A stretch of DNA of 64,000 nucleotides from UBA7672 sp963718145 (lineage in GTDB: Bacteria; Pseudomonadota; Alphaproteobacteria; Caulobacterales; Hyphomonadaceae): NCBI GenBank assembly GCA_963718145.1, contig CAVQYJ010000009.1:80414-144413 (forward strand), given 5' to 3'. This document shows, one piece after another, positions 7,739 to 15,792 of the stretch. Numbering within the stretch: position 1 is the stretch's first letter; every line of letters begins with the position of its first letter. A program made the translations under genes and the position numbers. Under the pieces are notes generated by a model. It was not told the DNA's origin, did no database searches, and worked only from the letters and a program-made list of their open reading frames with translations.

Positions 7739-9601
7739 TCAATCCGCGATCTGGCGCCGGGCCTTGCGGGCGTCGAGCCGCTTGCCGATGGCGTCGATGA
7801 GGAAGCGCGCCGTGATCGGCGTGCCGTCATAGTGGAGGATGGAGGTGAGGCGGGCCGGGTTGGTGCCGCCTTCGATCATGATCATGGACCGGAGCTGGGC
7901 GTCGCGGTTCTGTTCGACAACGCAGATCTCGTCGTGGCCGGCGATGAAGTCGTAGACGTCCTGCCCGAACGGGAAGCCGCGCACACGCAGGGCGTCTATG
8001 TGGTGGCCGTGCTTTTCCAGCGCTTCGAGCGCTTCGTGCATGGCGGGCGTGGTGGAGCCGAAATAGATGGCGCCGACGCGAGTGGGTCTGGCGGCCGGCT
8101 TGGCGATGGCGGTCGGCACCAGCTTCGCAGCGGTGTGGAACTTGGCGAGCAGGCGTTCCATGTTGTCCTGGTAGTCGACGCCTTTTTCGGAATAGCCCGC
8201 CATGCGGTTGCGCGAGGTGCCGCGCGTGAAGAATGCGCCCTTGGTCGGGTGCGTGCCGGGATAGGTGCGGTAGGGGATCGCGTCGCCGTCCACGTCGGTG
8301 TAGCGGCCGAACATCTTGGCGGCGTCCAGCATCTCGGCGGTCATCACCTTGCCGCGGTCGATCTGGCGCTTGTCGTCCCACCTGAACGGCTCGACCAGCC
8401 ATTCCTGCATGCCGATGTCGAGATCGAGCATGACGAAGACGGTGGTCTGCAGGCGATCGGCGAGGTCGAATGCCTGTGCGCCCATCTCAAAGCATTCGCC
8501 GGGGTCGCTGGGCAGCAGTAAAACGTGCTTGGTGTCGCCGTGGCTGGCGTAGGCGGCGAGCAACAGATCGGACTGCTGCGTGCGCGTGGGCATGCCGGTG
8601 GACGGGCCGCCGCGCTGCACATCGAAGATCACGGCGGGAATTTCGGCAAAATAGGAAAGCCCGATGAACTCATTCATCAGCGAGATGCCGGGGCCGGAGG
8701 TGCAGGTGAAGGCGCGGGCGCCGTTCCAGCCGGCGCCGACCACGATGCCGATGGAGGCGATCTCGTCTTCCGCCTGCACGATGGCGTAGCGGCTGGTTCC
8801 GTCGGCGTTCGTGCGCAGGTCCTCGCAATAGCCGGTGAACGCTTCGGCCAGGGATGTGGAAGGCGTGATGGGATACCAGGCGCAGACCGTCGCCCCGCCA
8901 TAGACTGCGCCAAGGGCCGCAGCGTTATTGCCTTCGACGAAGATGCGGTTGCCGACGGTGTCGGCGCGTTTGAGCTGAAGGCCGATGGGCTTGAGATGCC
9001 TGGCGGCCCAGTCGCGGCCGAGGTTGAACGCATTCAGGTTGGCGCCGATCAGCTTGGGCTTGCTTGCGAACTCCTCCTTCAGCAGCTGTTCCACAACAGC
9101 GGGCTCGATGTTGATGAGGTGGGAAAGAGCCCCGACATAGCAGATGTTCTTGAACAGCTGGCGCTCGCGCGGGATGGTGTAGGCCTCGTTGCAGATCGCG
9201 GTCAGCGGCACGCCGATGACATGGATATCGTCGCGAAATTTCGAGGCGGGCATCGGCTTGGTGGAATCGTAGAAGAGATAGCCGCCGGGGACGATCTCCT
9301 TGACGTCGTCATCCCAGGTCTGCGGGTTCAGGGGTACGGCGAGGTCGACGCCGCCGCGGCGGCCAAGGTGGCCTGCTTCCGTGACGCGAACCTCGTACCA
9401 GGTCGGCAAGCCCTGGATGTTGGAGGGGAAGATATTGCGGGCCGACACCGGCACGCCCATGCGGATGATCGCTTTCGCGAAAAGCCCGTTGGCGCTGGCC
9501 GAGCCCGAGCCGTTCACGTTGGCGAACTTGACGACAAAGTCGTTGACTGCCGTCAGTCCAGCTGGCTTCGCCGCGTCCGTTCCGGTTAGCGTGTCCGGCA
9601 T
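7739..9601 (-). CDS. korA: 2-oxoacid:ferredoxin oxidoreductase, alpha subunit (gamma-alpha fusion)
   Basis: This protein of about 620 residues joins the gamma domain (residues about 15-190, including NVNGSGSASANGLFAKA and VTEAGHLGRRGG) to the alpha domain (about 210-600, including WYPITPSTSLAEAF and the acidic QAEDEIASIG stretch). It is the partner of KorB. The start is placed at the ATG at 9601 (MPDTLTG) because the earlier in-frame start at 9649 would overlap the upstream gene by more than 60 bases; the chosen start still overlaps it by 16. The order is GltD-like flavoprotein, korA, NTF2-like, korB on one strand. Confidence 0.9.
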   Translation of the reverse strand: MPDTLTGTDAAKPAGLTAVNDFVVKFANVNGSGSASANGLFAKAIIRMGVPVSARNIFPSNIQGLPTWYEVRVTEAGHLGRRGGVDLAVPLNPQTWDDDVKEIVPGGYLFYDSTKPMPASKFRDDIHVIGVPLTAICNEAYTIPRERQLFKNICYVGALSHLINIEPAVVEQLLKEEFASKPKLIGANLNAFNLGRDWAARHLKPIGLQLKRADTVGNRIFVEGNNAAALGAVYGGATVCAWYPITPSTSLAEAFTGYCEDLRTNADGTSRYAIVQAEDEIASIGIVVGAGWNGARAFTCTSGPGISLMNEFIGLSYFAEIPAVIFDVQRGGPSTGMPTRTQQSDLLLAAYASHGDTKHVLLLPSDPGECFEMGAQAFDLADRLQTTVFVMLDLDIGMQEWLVEPFRWDDKRQIDRGKVMTAEMLDAAKMFGRYTDVDGDAIPYRTYPGTHPTKGAFFTRGTSRNRMAGYSEKGVDYQDNMERLLAKFHTAAKLVPTAIAKPAARPTRVGAIYFGSTTPAMHEALEALEKHGHHIDALRVRGFPFGQDVYDFIAGHDEICVVEQNRDAQLRSMIMIEGGTNPARLTSILHYDGTPITARFLIDAIGKRLDARKARRQIAD

Positions 9602-11418
9602 TTGGGTCCTGCCTGAGTGATGTCGATCAGGTATTTCTGCATGTCCCACGCGCCGGTCGGGCAGCGCTCCGCGCAGAGGCCGCAGTGGAGGCAGACGTCT
9701 TCGTCCTTCGCCATGATACGGCCCGTGGGCAGACCGCCCTGGACGTAGATGTCCTGGCCGAGGTTCATGGCGGGCGCCTTGAGGCGCATGCGCAGGTCGG
9801 CCTCCTCGCCGTCTTCAGTGAAGGTGATGCAGTCCATCGGGCAGATGTCGACGCAGGCGTCGCACTCGATACAGGCCTTGGCCGAGAAGACGGTCTGCAC
9901 GTCGCAGTTGAGGCAGCGCTGCGCTTCCTTGTAGCCGACGCCCTGGTCAAAGCCGAGTTCGACCTCGGCTTTGACATCCTTCAGCGCAATCGCCTTTTCC
10001 TTGTGCGGGACCTTGTAGCGCTTGTCGTTGGCGATGTCGTTGTCGTAGCTCCACTCATGGATGCCCATCTTCTGGCTGATCACGGTGACGCCCGGCGCCG
10101 GGCGTATCGAAATGTCCTGGCCGTGCAGGAACATGTCGATGGATACGGCGGCCGAATGTCCGTGCGCCACCGCCCAGATGATGTTCTTGGGTCCGAAGGC
10201 GGCGTCGCCGCCGAAGAAGACGTTGGGAATGGTCGCCTGCATCGTCTCAGTGTTGACGACCGGCATGTCCCACTTGTCGAAGTCCATGCCGATGCCGCGC
10301 TCGATCCAGGGGAAGGAGTTCTCCTGGCCGACGGCGACGAGGACGTCGTCACACTCGAAGGTCTGGTCCGGTTCGCCGGTGGGCACGAGGTTGCGACGGC
10401 CCTTGGCGTCCTTCTCGGCGCGGACCTTCTCGAAGGTCATGGCCGTAAGCTTGCCGTTGGCGTGGACGAAGGATTTGGGCACGAGATAGTTGAGGATCGG
10501 AATATCCTCGCCGATCGCGTCTTCCTTCTCCCAGGGCGACGCCTTCATTTCCTCGAAGCCCGAGCGGACGATCACCTTCACATCGTCTCCGCCGAGGCGG
10601 CGGGCAGTTCGGCAGCAGTCCATGGCGGTGTTGCCGCCGCCAAGCACGATGACGCGCTTGCCGATCTTGCTGACGTGCTCGAACGAGACGTTGGAGAGCC
10701 AGTCGATGCCGATATGGATGTTGGCGGCGGCTTCCTTGCGGCCAGGGATATCGAGGTCGCGGCCGCGCGGAGCGCCGGTGCCGACGAAGATCGCGTCATA
10801 GCCCCTGGTGAGCAGATCCTTCAGGCTATCGACGCGCTCGGAGAGGTGCATTACCGGGCCGAGGCTGGTGATGTAGCCGACCTCTTCGTCGATGACCTCC
10901 TCGGGCAGGCGGAAGCGCGGAATTTGGCTGCGGATCATGCCGCCGGCCTTCTTGTCGCCGTCATAGACATGAACCTCGTAGCCCAGCGGGGCGAGGTCTC
11001 GTGCGACGGTGAGGGAGGCAGGCCCGGCGCCGACGCACGCAACCTTCTTGCCGTTGCGCGGGGCGACCTTGGGCAGCAAGGCCGAGATGTTCTCCTTGTT
11101 GTCGGCAGCCACCCTCTTCAGGCGGCAGATCGCCACCGGCTCCTCTTCGACTCGGCCGCGGCGGCAGGCGGGCTCGCACGGGCGGTCGCAAGTGCGGCCC
11201 AGGATTCCCGGGAACACATTGGACTGCCAGTTGATCATGTAGGCGTCGGTGTATCGCCGGTCGGCAATCAGCCGGATGTATTCAGGCACAGGCGTGTGGG
11301 CCGGACATGCCCATTGGCAATCGACCACCTTGTGGAAATAGTCCGGACGGCTGATGTCCGTGGCCTTCAACGGCGTCTCCCCTCTGAGAGCGCGGCTGCC
11401 CCGCCAGCCTGCCATCAT
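9586..11418 (-). CDS. GltD-like FAD/NAD(P) oxidoreductase with C-terminal 2[4Fe-4S] ferredoxin domains
   Basis: This protein of about 610 residues is built like the glutamate synthase small subunit with an added ferredoxin. The N-terminal Fe-S region has VVDCQWACPAHTP and GRTCDRPCEPACRRG. The FAD fold carries GAGPASLTVARDL and the NAD(P) fold LGGGNTAMDCCRTARRLGG. The C-terminus has two Cys-rich motifs, CIECDACVDICPMDCI and CLHCGLCAERCP. Its place at the head of the kor operon suggests it moves electrons between NAD(P)H and the Kor enzyme, possibly replacing a free ferredoxin; this is inference. ATG 11418 is preferred, but GTG 11445 and ATG 11415 are in frame. Confidence 0.85.
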   Translation of the reverse strand: MMAGWRGSRALRGETPLKATDISRPDYFHKVVDCQWACPAHTPVPEYIRLIADRRYTDAYMINWQSNVFPGILGRTCDRPCEPACRRGRVEEEPVAICRLKRVAADNKENISALLPKVAPRNGKKVACVGAGPASLTVARDLAPLGYEVHVYDGDKKAGGMIRSQIPRFRLPEEVIDEEVGYITSLGPVMHLSERVDSLKDLLTRGYDAIFVGTGAPRGRDLDIPGRKEAAANIHIGIDWLSNVSFEHVSKIGKRVIVLGGGNTAMDCCRTARRLGGDDVKVIVRSGFEEMKASPWEKEDAIGEDIPILNYLVPKSFVHANGKLTAMTFEKVRAEKDAKGRRNLVPTGEPDQTFECDDVLVAVGQENSFPWIERGIGMDFDKWDMPVVNTETMQATIPNVFFGGDAAFGPKNIIWAVAHGHSAAVSIDMFLHGQDISIRPAPGVTVISQKMGIHEWSYDNDIANDKRYKVPHKEKAIALKDVKAEVELGFDQGVGYKEAQRCLNCDVQTVFSAKACIECDACVDICPMDCITFTEDGEEADLRMRLKAPAMNLGQDIYVQGGLPTGRIMAKDEDVCLHCGLCAERCPTGAWDMQKYLIDITQAGPKCRTR

Positions 11419-11529
11419 GTTGTGCCCGTCATCGAGCCGCTGCACAACGCGAAACAGGCATTGTGCAGGTGCGAACGAATGCCGGAACAGGTTGGCCAGC
11501 CGCCCAGGATCGCCTTGCCATAGAAGCGC

Positions 11530-13794
11530 CTAGGACGGAGGGGCTTTCTTCAGGACGGCTTCGATCCGGGAGACCAGGCCGCGCTTCAGGATTTCGTCGT
11601 GTTGCGCCTTGCGAAGCGCTCCGAACCTTTGCGCTGTGGCCTGGAAGCGGGGCGTGTCGCGATAGGCGTCGAAGATCGCCTCGCGGGAGGTGATCTGGAA
11701 CGCGCCGCGCGAGAGGGTCACGTCCAGTCCTTCGTACATCGCCTCTTCGTCGCCTCGCGCAGCAGCCGCGTAGATCTTGTATGGCAGGAAAAGCAGGGTC
11801 GAGAGGTCGCCCATGCGTTCCTCGTCCGCTATCTCGGCGGCGATCTCTGCGTTCATCTGGGCCGCGCCCTTTTCGTCGCCGGCGAACTGTCGCGCCAGCA
11901 CAAGATAGGGTTTGTAGTCGCTGCGATGGTCCGCGTAGTTCGAGCGCACCTTGTGATTGCGAGCATCCTCCAGCCAGGGCAGAGCGCTCTTCACGTCGTG
12001 AGCGAGGATGTGGAGATAGGCGCGCCAGAGCGCGGATACCTGGTCCATCGTCTCCCTCGGCACGGAGCTCAGCGGGATCTGCGGCGCGCCAGCGTCGTGC
12101 TTCTGTTGTTGCTGCAGGATCGGGTTTTCGTCGATGCGCAGGGCGAGGTCGAGGAAGCCGGTGCGCGCCAGGAAGAGGCCGAGATAGAGCCGCGTGCGAT
12201 CGTCACGAGGCGAGTTCTCGATGATGCCGACCAACTCGGAGACCGCATCGATTACGCTGCCTTGTTCGGCCGTGGCCACTGCGCACCAGAATCTCAGCTC
12301 GGTTGAATTGGGGTTGAACTGCAGCGCCCATCTGGCGCGCTTGACGGCTTCGTCGGCCCGCCCGCGGCGGCTGAGGATCCGGGCATAGAGCGCGTTGGCG
12401 TCCGGTCCGATCGGATCGACCTGAATTACCTGTTCGACAAGCTGTTCGGCTTCGAGAAAGCGCTTCCGGTCGATCAGCGACCAAAGTTTCTGGAGCTTGG
12501 CCGGCAGGTAGCCCGGATCGAGCGCGAATGCCTTTTCTAGCGCCGCGTCGTGGGCGGGGAAGTCGCCGATATGGCCAAAATAGAACGCCTCGGCCCAGTG
12601 CGAGGCTGGATCGTTGGGCCCGTTGGTCAACGCCTGCTGCACGTACGGGCTGGCATAGCCATCGGTCTCGTGGGGCAGCGTCAGCGTGACAACGGCGAGC
12701 TTGGCGTAGGCGGGAGCAAATTTAGGGTCGAGCTTGATGGCGTGCTCATACGCGGTCCTTGCTTTCATCAAGGAGTCCAAATCGCGGCGAGCGTAGTAGG
12801 CGTCGCCTTCGAGATAGGCCTGATAGGCCTCGGCATTTTGGGGACGCGCGGGCATGGACGTGGCGGGCATGCGATCAGTGGCGGCTAGCCGCGCAGAAAG
12901 CGCCTGCGCGAACTCGGCCTGCAGGTCGATGATGTTGACGGCTGCGCCCTCGAAGCTGTCCGACCAGACCATGCGACCGGTTTTTGCTTCGACGAGTTGG
13001 GCGGTGACGCGGACCTTGTCTCCGGCGCGGGAGACGGACCCATCGAGCAGAGCATCGACGCCGAGCGCTTCGGCGATCTCCGCCGGGCGGCGGCTGGACT
13101 CCTTGAAAGCGAACGAGGAGGCTCGTGCGGCGACGTGCAGGTCCGGGTTGCGGGCGAGCAGGTTGAGGATCTGTTCGGAAACGCCGTCGGCAAAGAAGTG
13201 CTGGTCCTGCGTTTCCGAGAGATCGCGGAAAGGCAGGACGGCGATGGACTGGATCGGGCCGGCGGCCGCCGCTGCGGCCACGCCAGGGCCGCGTACGGCC
13301 AGGGCGGCCAGTGCGACGACGGCCAGCGCCGCCACTGCCGCCAGCCGCCAACGGGCACGGACGGCCGACATCACGGTTCCGAACAGGCTGCTTTGGCGAA
13401 TGAAGGGGGAGGTTGTTGCTTCGGGCTCGAGGGACGGTTGTGTGGCGGGAACGGTGATCGCGGGGTCGGGTGCAACGCTGCTCATAGGCGCCGCCAAGCG
13501 ATAGCCCCGCTTGGAAATCGTTTCGATCGATTTGGGGCCGAGTGTCTTGCGGATCAGCGAGATGGCCCGGGTCAGGCTCTCGTCTCCGCCGAATTCACGG
13601 GCCCACACGCCGCTCAACAGTTCCTCGCGGGTGATCACCTCGCCAGGGCGGGAAGCAAGCAGGCAGAGCACCTGCATGACCTTGGGCTCGAAGGGGATTT
13701 CAATGCCGGCCACGGCAAGGCGGTTGCGAAGCGGATCGACGCGCGTCGATCCGATATCGAAAGGAACTTCCAAGGCAGGTCCCAAAGCCGTCAT
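11530..13794 (-). CDS. Winged-helix (CadC/ToxR-type) membrane regulator with TolB-like and TPR domains
   Basis: This protein of about 754 residues has an OmpR-type winged-helix DNA-binding domain (residues about 12-102, containing EPKVMQVLCLLASRPGEVIT and a RGYRLAAP end). One transmembrane helix follows near residues 145-166, then a periplasmic TolB-like module (IAVLPFRDLSE...FFADGVSEQI) and a long TPR region. This is the layout of one-component membrane regulators that bind DNA while sensing outside the membrane. An upstream extension to 13986 is open but runs through AT-rich, non-coding-looking sequence, so the ATG at 13794 is chosen. The target genes are unknown; kor and gltBD are the flanking candidates. 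Confidence 0.85.
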   Translation of the reverse strand: MTALGPALEVPFDIGSTRVDPLRNRLAVAGIEIPFEPKVMQVLCLLASRPGEVITREELLSGVWAREFGGDESLTRAISLIRKTLGPKSIETISKRGYRLAAPMSSVAPDPAITVPATQPSLEPEATTSPFIRQSSLFGTVMSAVRARWRLAAVAALAVVALAALAVRGPGVAAAAAAGPIQSIAVLPFRDLSETQDQHFFADGVSEQILNLLARNPDLHVAARASSFAFKESSRRPAEIAEALGVDALLDGSVSRAGDKVRVTAQLVEAKTGRMVWSDSFEGAAVNIIDLQAEFAQALSARLAATDRMPATSMPARPQNAEAYQAYLEGDAYYARRDLDSLMKARTAYEHAIKLDPKFAPAYAKLAVVTLTLPHETDGYASPYVQQALTNGPNDPASHWAEAFYFGHIGDFPAHDAALEKAFALDPGYLPAKLQKLWSLIDRKRFLEAEQLVEQVIQVDPIGPDANALYARILSRRGRADEAVKRARWALQFNPNSTELRFWCAVATAEQGSVIDAVSELVGIIENSPRDDRTRLYLGLFLARTGFLDLALRIDENPILQQQQKHDAGAPQIPLSSVPRETMDQVSALWRAYLHILAHDVKSALPWLEDARNHKVRSNYADHRSDYKPYLVLARQFAGDEKGAAQMNAEIAAEIADEERMGDLSTLLFLPYKIYAAAARGDEEAMYEGLDVTLSRGAFQITSREAIFDAYRDTPRFQATAQRFGALRKAQHDEILKRGLVSRIEAVLKKAPPS

Positions 13795-14323
13795 TGCACG
13801 TCCGACGCTACGAAAGTGGTCGTAGCACGGAGTGGCAGCGGTCCCAAGACAATGAGGTCTCGAACGCTTTTTTTGGAGAATGAAGGAGCGAATTTGGAGA
13901 AGGAAAGGGCGCAATCGCGTGGACGTGATCAAGGTCTTCTGCGGGTGCGCAATGGAATCTCCAAATAAAACAGAACTTTCTGACACGACCTCAGAAAAAC
14001 ATCAGGACTGCTTCGCAACAATTCCACTCAACTTTCGGGACGGAACCGCAAGATTTGCCCATTCAATAACCATGGGTCGTGACCGGCTCGACGTTAGGCG
14101 CTTATCCTGACGGCGGGTTTCAGGTCACGGGTTTGCGCTCGCTGCTCTGACCCCTGAGCGGCGCGTGCAAACCGGGGACGGGCCAAGCGATTTCCGGTCG
14201 CGTCACAACAAGCCTCGCCCTAATGGGATTTGCAGGCATTGCAGCATCGTTGTCGCGAGCGTCAGTCGAAGGTGACCGGCGCGGTCAGCGGCTTCCAGGC
14301 TGATTTGACCAGGGTGACGCGCC
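13795..14323. other. Intergenic region, about 530 bases, no gene recognised
   Basis: The stretch lies between the start of the membrane regulator and the stop of gltD, both read on the minus strand. The part at about 13862-14000 is clearly richer in A and T than its surroundings, including a run of seven T, and probably holds the regulator's promoter. Short open frames on both strands lack ribosome sites and family features. I see no repeat or RNA gene. Confidence 0.5.
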
Positions 14324-15775
14324 TCAGCGCGGCAGGACTGTCGATCCCATCAGGAATTCGTCGACCGAACGGGCGCACTGGCGGCCCTCGCGGATTGCCC
14401 AAACGACAAGCGACTGGCCGCGACGCATGTCGCCACAGGCAAAGATGCGTTCGGACGAGGTCTTGTAGTCGTTCATATTTGCCGCAACGTTGCCTCGAGG
14501 ATCGAGGTTGGCGCGCGTCTGGTCGACGAGACCCGGCACGATCGGCCCCGTGAAGCCCATGGCGAGCAGGACGAGGTCGGCCTTGAGCTCGAACTCGCTG
14601 TTCGGCATTTCCTTCATTTCCATCCGGCCGGCCGGGCCCTTGACCCATTCGACCCGCGCACAAACCAGCGCCTTCACCTTGCCGCCGTCGCCCGTCGTGC
14701 GCTTGGTGATAACCGCCCAGTCCCGTTCGCAGCCTTCCTCGTGGGATGAGGACGTGCGGAGCCTGAGCGGCCAGTCGGGCCAGGTCATGGCCTTGTTCTC
14801 CATCACAGGCGGCTTGGGCATGATTTCGAGCTGGGTGATCGAAGCTGCGCCGTGGCGGTTGGACGTGCCGATACAGTCGGATCCCGTGTCGCCGCCGCCG
14901 ATGACGACGACGTGCTTGCCTTCGGCCGTGATCGTGCCGCCTGGGGCGGACGTCTTCTCGTCGTCGCCCGCGACTCGCTTGTTCTGCTGGGTGAGGAAAT
15001 CCATGGCAAAGTGGATGCCCTCGAGCTCGCGGCCGGGCACCGCGAGATCACGGGGTTGTTCGGCGCCGCCGGCCAGCACGATGACCAGATAGTCGTCGAG
15101 CAGGCGCTGCACCGTCACGTCGATGCCGACATACATCCGAGGGCGGAAAATGACGCCTTCCGTTTCCATCTGACGGATACGCCTGTCGATGTGGCGCTTC
15201 TCCATCTTGAAGTCAGGAATGCCGTAGCGAAGCAGGCCGCCTATGCGGTCGGACTTCTCAAATACCGTGGGCGCATGGCCTGCCCGAGCGAGTTGCTGCG
15301 CGCAGGCGAGGCCTGCGGGGCCGGAGCCAACGACAGCTATGCGCTTGCCGGTGCCGCGCGGCGCCTGTTGCGGCTTAATCCAGCCTTCGTCCCAGCCGCG
15401 ATCGACGATCTCGCACTCGATGGTTTTGATCGACACCGGGTTGTCGTCTATGTTGAGAACGCAGGACGCTTCGCAAGGGGCAGGGCAGACGCGGCCGGTG
15501 AATTCGGGGAAGTTGTTGGTCGAGTGCAGGTTGTCGAGCGCCTGGCGCCACTGGTCGCGGTGGACCAGGTTGTTCCAGTCGGGGATCTGGTTGTTGACCG
15601 GGCAGCCATTGTGGCAGAACGGGATGCCACAATCCATGCAACGCGCCGCCTGCTCGCGAACTTCGTCGTCGGGCATGCGCTTGACGAATTCCGTGTACGC
15701 CTTCTTGCGAGCGTCCGGCTTTTCGTAACGGCGTTCTTTCTTCTCGAATTCGAGGAAGCCGGTCGGCTTGCCCAT
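14324..15775 (-). CDS. gltD: Glutamate synthase (NADPH) small subunit
   Basis: This 483-residue beta subunit oxidises NADPH through FAD and passes electrons by Fe-S clusters to GltB for synthesis of two glutamates from glutamine and 2-oxoglutarate. The N-terminus has the Fe-S motifs CMDCGIPFCHNGCPVNN and GRVCPAPCEASC. The FAD fold has VVGSGPAGLACAQQLARAGH and the NADPH fold VVIGGGDTGSDCIGT, with a C-terminal GDMRRGQSLVVWAI. Length matches the family. It starts 17 bases after the gltB stop, consistent with a gltBD operon. Confidence 0.97.
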   Translation of the reverse strand: MGKPTGFLEFEKKERRYEKPDARKKAYTEFVKRMPDDEVREQAARCMDCGIPFCHNGCPVNNQIPDWNNLVHRDQWRQALDNLHSTNNFPEFTGRVCPAPCEASCVLNIDDNPVSIKTIECEIVDRGWDEGWIKPQQAPRGTGKRIAVVGSGPAGLACAQQLARAGHAPTVFEKSDRIGGLLRYGIPDFKMEKRHIDRRIRQMETEGVIFRPRMYVGIDVTVQRLLDDYLVIVLAGGAEQPRDLAVPGRELEGIHFAMDFLTQQNKRVAGDDEKTSAPGGTITAEGKHVVVIGGGDTGSDCIGTSNRHGAASITQLEIMPKPPVMENKAMTWPDWPLRLRTSSSHEEGCERDWAVITKRTTGDGGKVKALVCARVEWVKGPAGRMEMKEMPNSEFELKADLVLLAMGFTGPIVPGLVDQTRANLDPRGNVAANMNDYKTSSERIFACGDMRRGQSLVVWAIREGRQCARSVDEFLMGSTVLPR

Positions 15776-15792
15776 ACTGTGTTTCCCTCGAT

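Noticed and set aside
13880..14110. A 76-codon plus-strand frame in the intergenic region upstream of the membrane regulator
   Set aside because: No ribosome site, no family feature and AT-rich non-coding composition.
14262..14663. A minus-strand frame running past the gltD stop and ending in a protein-like tail
   Set aside because: Most of it is gltD in another frame. The 20 residues beyond gltD are too few to support a gene.
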